A DNA stretch of 7,065 nucleotides from an uncultured Lachnospiraceae bacterium (GCA_900555195.1 USKC01000162.1:1-7065); one strand, 5' to 3'; positions 1 through 6,678 are shown, numbered from the stretch's first letter. A program made the numbers and translations. The notes: generated from the letters alone by a model not told the origin.

Positions 1-1
1 A

Positions 2-949
2 CGTCCGCTGGATATCGTGCTGAACCCCCTGGGCGTGCCTTCGCGTATGAATATCGGACAGGTATTGGAGATCCACCTTTCCCTGGCTGCCAAGGCGCTT
101 GGATTCAATGTGGCCACTCCTGTATTTGACGGAGCGGATGAGCATGATATCATGGATACGCTGGATTTGGCGAACGATTATGTGAATCTGAGCTGGGAAG
201 AATTTGAAGCAAAGCATAAAGAAGAACTCCTTCCGGAAGTAATGCAGTATCTGTCCCTGAACCGCGATCACAGGGAAGTGTGGAAAGGTGTTCCGATCAG
301 CAGGGACGGTAAGGTGAGACTGCGTGACGGCCGTACGGGAGAATTTTTCGACAGTCCGGTTACAATTGGTCACATGCATTACCTGAAGCTGCATCATCTG
401 GTGGACGATAAGATCCATGCGCGTTCTACCGGTCCTTACTCCCTCGTTACGCAGCAGCCTCTGGGCGGTAAAGCGCAGTTCGGCGGACAGCGTTTCGGAG
501 AAATGGAAGTGTGGGCGCTGGAAGCATATGGCGCTGCTTACACGCTGCAGGAAATCCTGACAGTGAAGTCCGATGATGTGGTTGGCCGTGTGAAGACGTA
601 CGAAGCGATTATCAAAGGTGAGAACATTCCTGAGCCCGGCATTCCGGAATCCTTCAAGGTACTGCTGAAGGAACTGCAGTCTCTGGCGCTGGATGTGAGA
701 GTTCTGCGGGATGACAATACGGAAGTTGAGATTATGGAAACGGTGGATTACGGCGATACGGATTACCGTTATGAAATCGAAGGTGACTCCAAAGGTTATG
801 ACAAGTATGAAAAAGATTCCCTGGGAGAGTTCGGCTATCAGCAGCAGGAGTTTGACGAAGGCGGAGAACTGGTGAACGCTGAGGATGATGATGCGGAAGC
901 GGAGTTGGCTCTTGACTTGGAGGAAAGCTTTGACGATATCGACGAATAA
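2..949 (+). CDS. rpoB: DNA-directed RNA polymerase subunit beta, C-terminal part (5' end outside window)
   Basis: This is the last 315 residues of RpoB, which with beta' forms the catalytic cleft of cytoplasmic RNA polymerase. The fragment opens on the conserved [13 protein letters not shown] block. Residues about 135-184 of the fragment carry the hallmark stretch with [38 protein letters not shown] and [10 protein letters not shown], where beta packs against beta'. It then continues through VKSDDVVGR and [19 protein letters not shown] to the usual C-terminal end. Two additions stand out. About 40 extra residues lie between VFDGA and DGRTG compared with my recollection of Bacillus subtilis and Escherichia coli RpoB. 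A tail of about 79 residues follows the conserved core, of which 32 are Asp or Glu. The stop is TAA, and rpoC follows 65 bases later on the same strand, the standard rpoBC arrangement. The start lies upstream of the window, so nothing can be said about the rifampicin region. Confidence 0.98.
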   Translation, partial: RPLDIVLNPLGVPSRMNIGQVLEIHLSLAAKALGFNVATPVFDGADEHDIMDTLDLANDYVNLSWEEFEAKHKEELLPEVMQYLSLNRDHREVWKGVPISRDGKVRLRDGRTGEFFDSPVTIGHMHYLKLHHLVDDKIHARSTGPYSLVTQQPLGGKAQFGGQRFGEMEVWALEAYGAAYTLQEILTVKSDDVVGRVKTYEAIIKGENIPEPGIPESFKVLLKELQSLALDVRVLRDDNTEVEIMETVDYGDTDYRYEIEGDSKGYDKYEKDSLGEFGYQQQEFDEGGELVNAEDDDAEAELALDLEESFDDIDE

Positions 950-1002
950 GCTTGTGAAGGTTAACGAAAAGCGGAAACAGTTAGTTGACGTATTCGTTTT
1001 GG

Positions 1003-1008
1003 AAGGAG
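1003..1008 (+). promoter_or_regulatory. Ribosome binding site of rpoC (decides the start)
   Basis: AAGGAG lies six bases before the ATG at 1015. The frame is also open from a TTG at 985, which would add ten residues ([10 protein letters not shown]), but that codon has no purine-rich site at proper spacing and its extension would translate through this site. ATG 1015 is therefore chosen. Confidence 0.85.
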
Positions 1009-1014
1009 TGCACA

Positions 1015-4000
1015 ATGTCTGAAACAACTGCAAAAAATGAAGTATATCAGCCGATGACGTTTGATGCCATAAAGATTGGTCTGGCCTCCCCGGAGAAGAT
1101 CCGGGAGTGGTCCAGAGGCGAGGTTCAGAAGCCGGAGACCATCAACTACAGAACCTTGAAGCCTGAACGGGACGGCCTGTTCTGCGAGCGTATCTTCGGA
1201 CCTACAAAGGACTGGGAATGCCATTGCGGAAAGTATAAGAAGATCAGATATAAAGGCGTTGTCTGTGACAGATGTGGTGTGGAAGTGACCAAGTCCAGCG
1301 TGCGCCGTGAGCGTATGGGCCATATCGAACTGGCAGCTCCGGTTTCCCACATCTGGTATTTTAAGGGGATCCCCAGCCGTATGGGATTGATCCTGGATCT
1401 TTCTCCCCGTGTTTTGGAGAAAGTTCTCTATTTTGCTTCTTATATTGTACTGGATAAAGGAGAAAGCAATCTGGATTATAAGCAGGTGCTTTCTGAGAAG
1501 GAATATCAGGATGCCAGGGAGACCTGGGGGAACCGGTTCCGTGCAGGCATGGGCGCTGAGTCCATCAAAGAACTGCTGTGTGCCATTGATCTGGAAAAGG
1601 AAGCGGAAGAACTGAAAGAAGGCCTGAGAGAATCCACAGGGCAGAAGCGTGCCAGGATCATCAAAAGGCTGGAAGTGGTAGAAGCGTTCAGGGAATCTGG
1701 AAATCGTCCGGAATGGATGATCCTGGATGCGATTCCGGTCATTCCGCCGGATCTGCGTCCTATGGTACAGCTGGACGGCGGCCGTTTTGCCACCAGCGAT
1801 CTGAATGATCTTTACCGTAGAATTATCAACAGAAATAACCGTCTGAAGAGACTGCTGGAGCTCGGAGCTCCGGATATCATTGTCCGCAACGAAAAGAGAA
1901 TGCTGCAGGAAGCGGTGGATGCTCTGATCGATAACGGCAGAAGAGGGCGGCCGGTAACGGGCCCGGGAAACCGCGCGTTAAAATCCCTTTCCGATATGCT
2001 GAAAGGTAAATCCGGACGTTTCCGTCAGAACCTGCTGGGTAAGCGTGTTGACTATTCCGGACGAAGCGTTATCGTAGTTGGACCGGAATTGAAGATTTAT
2101 CAGTGCGGTCTGCCGAAGGAGATGGCGATCGAGCTGTTCAAACCCTTCGTGATGAAGGAATTGGTGGCGCGAGGAATTTCTCAGAACATCAAGAATGCGA
2201 AGAAGCTGGTGGAACGGCTGGATTCTCAGGTATGGGATGTGCTGGAAGATGTGATCAAAGAGCATCCGGTGATGCTCAACCGCGCTCCTACGCTGCACAG
2301 GCTCGGTATCCAGGCGTTTGAACCCATCCTGGTGGAAGGTAAGGCGATTAAGCTGCACCCCTTGGTATGTACCGCGTTCAATGCTGACTTTGACGGTGAC
2401 CAGATGGCAGTGCATCTTCCGTTGTCCGTGGAAGCGCAGGCGGAATGCCGTTTCATGCTGCTTTCCCCGAACAACCTGCTGAAGCCCTCCGATGGCGGCC
2501 CGGTGGCAGTTCCCTCTCAGGACATGGTTCTGGGAATCTACTACCTGACTCAGGAGCGCCCGGGTGCAAAGGGAGAGGGAAAATACTTTAAGAACCTGAA
2601 TGAGGCGATCCTCGCTTATGAAAATCAGGCGCTGACCCTGCATTCCAGAATTAAAGTGAAGGTAACGAAGAAACTGTCCGACGGCACGGAGATTTCCAGC
2701 ATCGTGGAATCCACGCTGGGACGTTTCATCTTCAATGAGATCCTGCCTCAGGATCTGGGCTTTGTGGACAGAAGCAAGCCCGGCAATGAACTGCTTCTGG
2801 AGGTTGACTTCCATGTCAGCAAGAAGGGACTGAAGCAGATCCTGGAGAAGGTAATCAACATTCACGGCGCGTCCAAGATGGCGGAAGTGCTGGATGATAT
2901 TAAGGCCACCGGATATAAATATTCCACCCGCGCGGCCATGACGGTATCCATCTCGGATATGACCGTGCCTGAGAAGAAGCCGGAGATGCTGGCGGCAGCA
3001 CAGGCGACTGTAGACAGAATTTCTCAGAACTACCGCCGCGGACTGATTACGGAAGAAGAGCGTTATCGTGCCGTGGTAGAGACCTGGAACGAGACGGATA
3101 GAGAATTGACGGATGTCCTGCTGGCAGGACTGGATAAATATAACAACATCTTCATGATGGCGGATTCGGGAGCCCGTGGTTCCAATCAGCAGATCAAGCA
3201 GCTGGCGGGCATGCGCGGACTGATGGCGGATACCACAGGACGTACCATTGAGCTGCCGATCAAGTCCAATTTCCGTGAAGGACTGGACGTACTGGAGTAC
3301 TTCATGTCTGCGCACGGAGCGCGTAAAGGTCTGTCCGATACGGCTCTGCGTACCGCGGACTCCGGTTATCTGACCAGACGAATGGTTGACGTGTCTCAGG
3401 AACTGATCATCCGCGAGACGGACTGCTGCGAAGGAAAGTCCCTTGCGGAGATCCCCGGAATGGAAGTCAGCGCCTTCATGGACGGCAAGGAAACCATCGA
3501 GGGACTGAAGGACAGAATCACAGGAAGAGTATCCTGCGAAGATATTATGGATCGCGATGGCAATGTGATCGTGAAGAAGAACCATATGATCACGCCCAGC
3601 CGCGCGGAACGGATTCTGAGCGTAGGCGTGGATAAGAAGGGCGAGCCGATCGAGAAGGTGAAGATTCGTACGATTTTGAGCTGCCGTTCTCATAATGGAA
3701 TCTGCGCGAAGTGCTACGGAGCCAACATGGCAACGGGTGAAGCGGTGCAGGTGGGTGAAGCGGTTGGAATCATTGCCGCACAGTCCATTGGTGAACCCGG
3801 AACCCAGCTGACCATGCGTACCTTCCATACGGGAGGCGTTGCCGGTGACGATATCACCCAGGGTCTTCCCCGTGTAGAAGAACTTTTTGAGGCGAGAAAG
3901 CCGAAAGGACTGGCGATCATCGCTGAGTTTGGCGGAACCGCGGTGATTAAGGATACCAAGAAGAAGAGAGAGGTCATCATCACCAACAAGGAAACGGGTG

Positions 4001-4758
4001 AAAGCAAGGCGTACCTGATTCCTTACGGCTCCCGTATCAAGGTTGTGGACGGCCAGGAACTGGAGGCCGGAGATGAACTGACAGAAGGTAGCGTGAACCC
4101 GCACGATCTGCTCAAGATCAAGGGAATCCGTGCAGTGCAGGACTATATGCTGCGCGAGGTACAGCGTGTATACCGTCTCCAGGGCGTGGATATCAGCGAC
4201 AAGCACATTGAAGTGATCGTTCGCCAGATGCTGAAGAAAGTCCGCATTGAGGACAGTGGAGATACGGATTTCCTGCCCGGCACGCTGGTGGATGCATTGG
4301 AATATGAAGATATGAATGAAGAGCTGACCGCCCAGGGCAAGCAGCCGGCCGACGGCAAGCAGATTCTGCTTGGTATTACGAAGGCGGCGTTGGCTACCAA
4401 CTCCTTCTTGTCTGCCGCATCCTTCCAGGAGACCACCAAGGTCCTGACTGAGGCTGCGATCAAGGGAAGGATCGATCCGCTGATCGGACTGAAAGAGAAC
4501 GTGATCATCGGTAAGCTGATTCCTGCCGGAACCGGCATGAAGCGTTATCGCGACGTACATCTGAGCACGGATGATGCGTTGGGTACAGATTACGAAGAAG
4601 ACTTTCGGGACTATGACGGGGATGAGGAAGTAGAGATCCTTGCTGAACAGCCGGAAGAGACGGCGGATGTGGACGTGGAAGAGCGTCTGGACGAAGAAGC
4701 CGCAGATGTGGCGGAAGAGCCGGAGACGGTTACCGCTCAGGTTGGCTCAGAGGAATAA
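1015..4758 (+). CDS. rpoC: DNA-directed RNA polymerase subunit beta'
   Basis: This is the complete 1247-residue beta' subunit, which carries the catalytic Mg2+ site of RNA polymerase. The N-terminal zinc-binding cysteines are C69, C71, C84 and C87 in a CxC...CDRC pattern. The clamp helices that bind sigma factor cover about 263-310 (starting [19 protein letters not shown]). The switch-2 region is near 330-350 ([20 protein letters not shown]). The absolutely conserved NADFDGD is at 456-462, with metal-binding D458, D460 and D462. The bridge helix begins near 761 ([20 protein letters not shown]). The second zinc site uses C804 (followed by an extra C805), C890, C897 and C900. The trigger loop includes M934, R935 and H938. 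No large beta' insertion like the one in E. coli (1407 residues) is present, as expected for Firmicutes. The last 57 residues form an acidic tail with 26 Asp/Glu and only two Arg. It is co-oriented with rpoB and presumably co-transcribed, and a terminator hairpin follows. Confidence 0.99.
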   Translation: MSETTAKNEVYQPMTFDAIKIGLASPEKIREWSRGEVQKPETINYRTLKPERDGLFCERIFGPTKDWECHCGKYKKIRYKGVVCDRCGVEVTKSSVRRERMGHIELAAPVSHIWYFKGIPSRMGLILDLSPRVLEKVLYFASYIVLDKGESNLDYKQVLSEKEYQDARETWGNRFRAGMGAESIKELLCAIDLEKEAEELKEGLRESTGQKRARIIKRLEVVEAFRESGNRPEWMILDAIPVIPPDLRPMVQLDGGRFATSDLNDLYRRIINRNNRLKRLLELGAPDIIVRNEKRMLQEAVDALIDNGRRGRPVTGPGNRALKSLSDMLKGKSGRFRQNLLGKRVDYSGRSVIVVGPELKIYQCGLPKEMAIELFKPFVMKELVARGISQNIKNAKKLVERLDSQVWDVLEDVIKEHPVMLNRAPTLHRLGIQAFEPILVEGKAIKLHPLVCTAFNADFDGDQMAVHLPLSVEAQAECRFMLLSPNNLLKPSDGGPVAVPSQDMVLGIYYLTQERPGAKGEGKYFKNLNEAILAYENQALTLHSRIKVKVTKKLSDGTEISSIVESTLGRFIFNEILPQDLGFVDRSKPGNELLLEVDFHVSKKGLKQILEKVINIHGASKMAEVLDDIKATGYKYSTRAAMTVSISDMTVPEKKPEMLAAAQATVDRISQNYRRGLITEEERYRAVVETWNETDRELTDVLLAGLDKYNNIFMMADSGARGSNQQIKQLAGMRGLMADTTGRTIELPIKSNFREGLDVLEYFMSAHGARKGLSDTALRTADSGYLTRRMVDVSQELIIRETDCCEGKSLAEIPGMEVSAFMDGKETIEGLKDRITGRVSCEDIMDRDGNVIVKKNHMITPSRAERILSVGVDKKGEPIEKVKIRTILSCRSHNGICAKCYGANMATGEAVQVGEAVGIIAAQSIGEPGTQLTMRTFHTGGVAGDDITQGLPRVEELFEARKPKGLAIIAEFGGTAVIKDTKKKREVIITNKETGESKAYLIPYGSRIKVVDGQELEAGDELTEGSVNPHDLLKIKGIRAVQDYMLREVQRVYRLQGVDISDKHIEVIVRQMLKKVRIEDSGDTDFLPGTLVDALEYEDMNEELTAQGKQPADGKQILLGITKAALATNSFLSAASFQETTKVLTEAAIKGRIDPLIGLKENVIIGKLIPAGTGMKRYRDVHLSTDDALGTDYEEDFRDYDGDEEVEILAEQPEETADVDVEERLDEEAADVAEEPETVTAQVGSEE

Positions 4759-4823
4759 AGAACCCGTATGACTGCCGGCAAATAGAGGCATAAAGCCAGA
4801 CGGCGTGTGCAGGTATCGGGTAC

Positions 4824-4863
4824 AGCAGGGCGAAAAGGCATAAGCTTTTTCGCCCTGTTTATC
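4824..4863 (+). terminator. Probable intrinsic terminator after rpoC
   Basis: CAGGGCGAAAA (4826-4836) pairs perfectly with TTTTCGCCCTG (4847-4857). The stem extends inward by G.U, G-C and C-G pairs to an ATAA loop (4840-4843) and outward by two more pairs to 4824/4859. The downstream T tract is short (TTTATC). The lower strand would instead end its hairpin close to an A-rich to T-rich flank, so the signal could be leaky or two-directional. It sits 65 bases after the rpoC stop and before the next gene, which has no obvious promoter of its own, so some read-through is likely. Confidence 0.75.
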
Positions 4864-4883
4864 AAAACAAGGTTTTTGTATCA

Positions 4884-4926
4884 GGGAGCCTGATGATTTA
4901 CGCATGCGGGAGCGTGCGGATGGGAG
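4884..4926 (+). promoter_or_regulatory. Three alternative GGAG ribosome binding sites for the coiled-coil gene
   Basis: Three in-frame ATG codons (4893, 4920, 4932) each follow a GGGAG. GGAG at 4885-4888 is four bases before 4893, GGAG at 4909-4912 is seven bases before 4920, and GGAG at 4923-4926 is five bases before 4932. Spacing favours 4920, giving 160 residues. The alternatives give 169 and 156 residues. The repeated GGGAG-ATG pattern leaves the true start uncertain. Confidence 0.5.
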
Positions 4927-5402
4927 CAAAGATGAATTTTGCAGAGAACGATGCCGGACGGACGGCAGAAGAGAAGGACGGGAACGCAGAGTTTGACAGA
5001 GCGAATCTGATGTATGAAATCGAATCGGCAAAACGTCAGATTACAGCGCTGCAGGCTTTGATCTCTGGAAAAAACAAAGAGACCGCGCTTTTGCAGAACC
5101 GATTGATCGAACAGGAAGTCTTGCTGAAACAGGCTGCGGCCTGCATCGCTGAAGCAATGGAACTGTGCAGAAAGCAGGCGGTCCATTTGGAGGATTCAGG
5201 AGCACTTTACCGCAGGTATGAAGAGGAATGGCAGTCTTTGCGCCTGCGTCTGGGAAAGGTGCAGAAGGAACTGCCTGCCGGATCTTTCCAGGCGGTTATC
5301 CCAACAGAATCCGCGTCCCGCCTGTCAGCGGCCAGGAGTGATGTACAGGAAGGCATCCGCAAGACGGAAGAATCCCTTCGCCTCTTGTTTGATGAGGAGT
5401 GA
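4920..5402 (+). CDS. Uncharacterised charged coiled-coil protein
   Basis: I do not recognise this gene. From ATG 4920 it encodes 160 residues (169 from ATG 4893). The N-terminal 25 or so residues are polar and acidic. A long, probably helical stretch follows from DRANLMYEIESAKRQITAL through LLQNRLIEQEVLLKQ and MELCRKQAVHL to WQSLRLRLGKVQKEL. Leu and Ile recur at heptad-like spacing among Glu, Lys, Gln and Arg, typical of a coiled coil. A short Pro/Ser-containing break (about AGSFQAVIPTES) precedes a second short amphipathic helix ending LRLLFDEE. There is no signal peptide, membrane segment, zinc motif or enzyme motif, so it is probably cytosolic. It sits between the rpoC terminator and a large inverted repeat that begins right at its stop codon, with no clear promoter of its own, so expression by read-through from rpoBC is inferred. 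Bacillus subtilis has an L7Ae-like gene near this position, but this protein does not resemble it. It could be a lineage-specific gene of unknown role. Confidence 0.7.
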   Translation: MGAKMNFAENDAGRTAEEKDGNAEFDRANLMYEIESAKRQITALQALISGKNKETALLQNRLIEQEVLLKQAAACIAEAMELCRKQAVHLEDSGALYRRYEEEWQSLRLRLGKVQKELPAGSFQAVIPTESASRLSAARSDVQEGIRKTEESLRLLFDEE

Positions 5403-5780
5403 TTGCCGTATCCTTGGCAAGGCTTCCTTTCGCCTTCGGAATCTTTTGGCAGCTTGTGCATGGGGGATAGCAGGAGAGGAGGCTGTGGCCAGCTGCATGC
5501 CTTTTCCCGGGAGCCTGTGAAAAAATCGAACTGTTTCTGATCATTTCTGCCGGCCGTATACTCCCGCACGTCCTGGCGGTGTTGTTCGACGCCCAAGGGC
5601 GGAGTTCAGCCGCCAGGCGGGAGTATGCTGCTGGCAGAAATGGTCGGAAACAGCCGATTTTTGAAGTGGCTCCCGGGAAAAGGCATGCAGCCGGCCGCAG
5701 CCTCCTCTCCTGCCATCCCCCATGCACAAGCTGCCAAAAAATTCCGAAGGCGGGCAGGAACTTGGCGAGGGAGGCGGTTA
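5403..5780. repeat. Large imperfect inverted repeat (about 380 bases), non-coding
   Basis: The whole gap between the coiled-coil gene and the rpsL promoter is one fold-back structure. Bases 5431-5515 are the reverse complement of 5668-5752 at 81 of 85 positions without gaps. The pairing continues inward through 5516-5566 against 5618-5667 with more mismatches and a one-base gap. A five-base bulge (CACGT, 5567-5571) follows, then a perfect 8-base stem CCTGGCGG (5572-5579) / CCGCCAGG (5610-5617), and a 30-base apex containing GCCCAAGGGC (5591-5600). Outward of 5431 and 5752 the match decays but can be followed to roughly 5403 and 5780. Open frames of 60-140 codons cross it on both strands, but none has a credible start signal and the arm differences fall at all codon positions, so I treat it as non-coding. 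It may be a MITE-like or other dispersed palindromic element, or a structural RNA. It could also act as a terminator in both directions. Confidence 0.9.
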
Positions 5781-5797
5781 AATTTCCGTAAAACCTA

Positions 5798-5826
5798 TTG
5801 ACAATGCCTTGGGAAGAACGTATACT
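5798..5826 (+). promoter_or_regulatory. Strong sigma-A type promoter for rpsL
   Basis: A consensus -35 box TTGACA (5798-5803) is followed by a 17-base spacer and TATACT (5821-5826), five of six matches to the -10 consensus. Transcription should start near 5832-5834, giving a leader of about 128 bases before the rpsL ATG. The promoter lies about 18 bases beyond the outer edge of the inverted repeat, so rpsL has its own start independent of rpoBC. Confidence 0.88.
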
Positions 5827-5833
5827 AATCTAG

Positions 5834-5923
5834 CGTGCATTCCAATGCATGTTTTTCTTGTGCAAATAAAGGAAAAACCTGCATTCGATGTATGAAATTG
5901 CTGTTTATGGTAATCATAGGCAG
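5834..5923 (+). promoter_or_regulatory. Structured 5' leader of rpsL (candidate autoregulatory RNA)
   Basis: Three hairpins can be drawn. H1 pairs 5834-5840 with 5845-5851 around loop TCCA and is followed by TTTTTCTT. H2 pairs TGCAT (5880-5884) with ATGTA (5888-5892) around TCG. H3 pairs 5901-5909 with 5915-5923 (nine pairs, two of them G.U) around GTAAT. H1 and H2 share the motif TGCATTC...ATG. Ribosomal-protein operons are commonly controlled by leader RNA that binds one of their products, so such a role is possible here. I do not recognise a named leader family. H1 is almost at the predicted transcript 5' end, so it may protect the mRNA rather than terminate it. Confidence 0.4.
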
Positions 5924-5945
5924 AGACAACATTAACTTATACCGC

Positions 5946-5953
5946 AGGAGGTG
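5946..5953 (+). promoter_or_regulatory. Ribosome binding site of rpsL
   Basis: AGGAGGTG is an eight-base perfect complement to the 3' end of Gram-positive 16S rRNA. It lies seven bases before ATG 5961, consistent with very high expression. Confidence 0.93.
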
Positions 5954-5960
5954 AAAAAGA

Positions 5961-6380
5961 ATGCCAACATTTAACCAGTTAGTCAGAAAGGGACGTCAGA
6001 CGACTGTGAAGAAGTCTACGGCACCGGCTCTCCAGAAAGGATACAACTCCCTTCACAAGAAAGCCACCGATGCTTCCGCACCTCAGAAGAGAGGCGTATG
6101 CACAGCTGTTAAGACTGCTACCCCGAAAAAGCCTAACTCCGCGCTCAGAAAGATCGCCAGAGTACGTCTTTCCAACGGAATCGAAGTGACCAGCTATATC
6201 CCCGGAGAAGGACACAATCTGCAGGAGCACAGCGTTGTTCTGATCAGAGGCGGCCGTGTTAAGGATCTTCCCGGTACCAGATACCACATCATCAGAGGTA
6301 CGCTGGATACCGCAGGCGTTGCGAACAGACGCAAAGCCCGTTCCAAATACGGAGCAAAGAGACCGAAAGCAGGAAAGTAA
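5961..6380 (+). CDS. rpsL: 30S ribosomal protein S12
   Basis: This is a complete 139-residue S12 (uS12), the small-subunit protein at the decoding centre that monitors codon-anticodon pairing and is where streptomycin-resistance mutations arise. It begins [12 protein letters not shown], the usual family start. Relative to E. coli S12 it has a 13-residue insertion before QKRGVC, typical of low-GC Gram-positives. [11 protein letters not shown] places K56 (E. coli mature K42), and GGRVKDLPG places K101 (E. coli K87) and D102 (the aspartate methylthiolated by RimO in E. coli). Both lysines are wild type, so the sequence gives no sign of streptomycin resistance. The C-terminus is the basic [14 protein letters not shown]. 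It has its own promoter and leader upstream. An unusually long gap of 306 bases separates it from rpsG, its normal operon partner. Confidence 0.99.
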   Translation: MPTFNQLVRKGRQTTVKKSTAPALQKGYNSLHKKATDASAPQKRGVCTAVKTATPKKPNSALRKIARVRLSNGIEVTSYIPGEGHNLQEHSVVLIRGGRVKDLPGTRYHIIRGTLDTAGVANRRKARSKYGAKRPKAGK

Positions 6381-6384
6381 TTGG

Positions 6385-6415
6385 CTTAAGCCGTATATAG
6401 TTTCCGGCTTTTAAG
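6385..6415 (+). terminator. Weak terminator-like hairpin after rpsL
   Basis: AAGCCG (6388-6393) pairs with CGGCTT (6405-6410) around an 11-base loop. CTT (6385-6387) can add three more pairs with AAG (6413-6415) across a two-base bulge. Only a TTTT run is present at the 3' side, and it partly overlaps the stem. It begins five bases after the rpsL stop. It may cause partial termination or mark an mRNA processing or 3' stability site. Confidence 0.35.
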
Positions 6416-6457
6416 TACCACAACTGAGAACTAATTATAGTGTTGGGATTCTGATTG

Positions 6458-6531
6458 ACATAAGGACAGCCGCGAAGCGGGATGCCCGTTGTTGAACATA
6501 AGGGCAGCTGCGAAGCGGGGTGCCCGTTGTT
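6458..6531 (+). repeat. Two tandem 36-base hairpin repeats between rpsL and rpsG
   Basis: Copies at 6458-6493 and 6496-6531 match at 33 of 36 positions, and both run from ACATAAGG to GCCCGTTGTT. Each folds into a hairpin around a GAA loop. Copy 1 has a perfect inner stem CCGC/GCGG but one A-C mismatch in its outer stem GGACA/TGCCC. Copy 2 has a perfect outer stem GGGCA/TGCCC and a U.G pair in its inner stem CTGC/GCGG. Two of the three differences touch paired bases yet each copy still folds. The spacing of 38 bases and the T-rich GTTGTT ends suggest duplicated terminator-like or protein-binding hairpins. Confidence 0.85.
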
Positions 6532-6543
6532 TTCACTTATGTT
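6495..6543 (+). terminator. Second tandem hairpin with outer AACATAAG/CTTATGTT stem, terminator-like
   Basis: The GC-rich hairpin of repeat copy 2 (6502-6525) is followed by GTTGTTTTC, which resembles an intrinsic terminator. In addition AACATAAG (6495-6502) is exactly complementary to CTTATGTT (6536-6543), adding an 8-base outer stem. The ACATAAG of copy 1 (6458-6464) could compete for the same partner and enclose both hairpins. Since rpsG lies downstream, termination would have to be partial, conditional or offset by a promoter. Confidence 0.35.
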
Positions 6544-6574
6544 GCGAACAGATATACCGCACGAACACATTGCG

Positions 6575-6580
6575 TATAAT
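6575..6580 (+). promoter_or_regulatory. Possible -10 box of an rpsG-proximal promoter
   Basis: TATAAT is a perfect -10 hexamer about 107 bases upstream of the rpsG start. No convincing -35 box sits 16-18 bases upstream (6552-6557 reads ATATAC), and the extended -10 TGn is off by one base. It is a candidate only, strengthened by the terminator-like hairpins just upstream. Confidence 0.25.
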
Positions 6581-6661
6581 TAGTAGCTACCCGGAGATGG
6601 GCATAGCTTGCACGGCAGAATGCCGCGTATCAGACACATGTGAGTACCGATGATCTAATTA
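6577..6661 (+). promoter_or_regulatory. Multi-hairpin leader upstream of rpsG (candidate S7-binding element)
   Basis: TAATTAG (6577-6583) can pair with CTAATTA (6655-6661) to close a junction holding three hairpins. Hairpin A is AGCTACCC (6585-6592) with GGG and TAGCT (6599-6608), carrying a CA bulge. Hairpin B is CGGCA (6613-6617) with TGCCG (6621-6625) around GAA. Hairpin C is GTATCA (6627-6632) with TGA and TAC (6641-6647), carrying a bulged G. It ends 11 bases before the ribosome binding site. In E. coli, S7 represses translation by binding the rpsL-rpsG intergenic mRNA, so a comparable role is plausible. The 5' strand overlaps the TATAAT box, so the full fold would form only on transcripts that start further upstream. 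Confidence 0.4.
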
Positions 6662-6671
6662 CAGATTAATT

Positions 6672-6678
6672 AAGGAGG
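6672..6678 (+). promoter_or_regulatory. Ribosome binding site of rpsG (decides the GTG start)
   Basis: AAGGAGG lies eight bases before GTG 6687. This GTG directly precedes the codons for [11 protein letters not shown], the normal S7 N-terminus, so a GTG start is well supported. Confidence 0.92.

Noticed and set aside
985..1014. Upstream TTG start for rpoC
   Set aside because: The ATG at 1015 has AAGGAG at ideal spacing and gives the standard MSETT-type beta' N-terminus; the TTG has no suitable site.
1978..4560. An 860-codon open frame on the minus strand inside rpoC
   Set aside because: It is in codon register with rpoC. Its stops would need TTA, CTA or TCA codons in rpoC, which this highly biased gene avoids; the frame ends exactly where rpoC uses a TTA Leu codon (1978-1980). 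Its protein resembles no family and has no start signal.
4881..5186. Minus-strand open frames opposite the coiled-coil gene
   Set aside because: They lack ribosome binding sites and have the Cys/His/Phe-rich composition typical of antisense frames, while the plus frame shows a coherent coiled coil.
5296..5791. Open frames across the inverted repeat on both strands that read similar peptides outward along each arm (PGKRHAAG...SLLSC...PPCTSCQKIPK)
   Set aside because: The similarity follows from the arms being inverted copies. In the 85-base arms the four differences fall at codon positions 3, 1, 2 and 3, showing no codon constraint, and no convincing ribosome binding site precedes either frame.
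5834..5859. Hairpin H1 plus TTTTTCTT as a true intrinsic terminator of rpsL
   Set aside because: It would lie within about 25 bases of the predicted start, too early for normal termination, and its stem is only seven pairs with a G.U; I keep it as a leader structure only.
6112..6285. Possible streptomycin-resistance change in S12
   Set aside because: Both key lysines, K56 and K101, are wild type, as is the surrounding PKKPNS and VKDLPG sequence.
6455..6460. TTGACA as the -35 box of a promoter between rpsL and rpsG
   Set aside because: The sequence 16-19 bases downstream is GC-rich hairpin (CGGGAT) with no -10 likeness, and the hexamer overlaps the first tandem repeat, which explains its bases otherwise.
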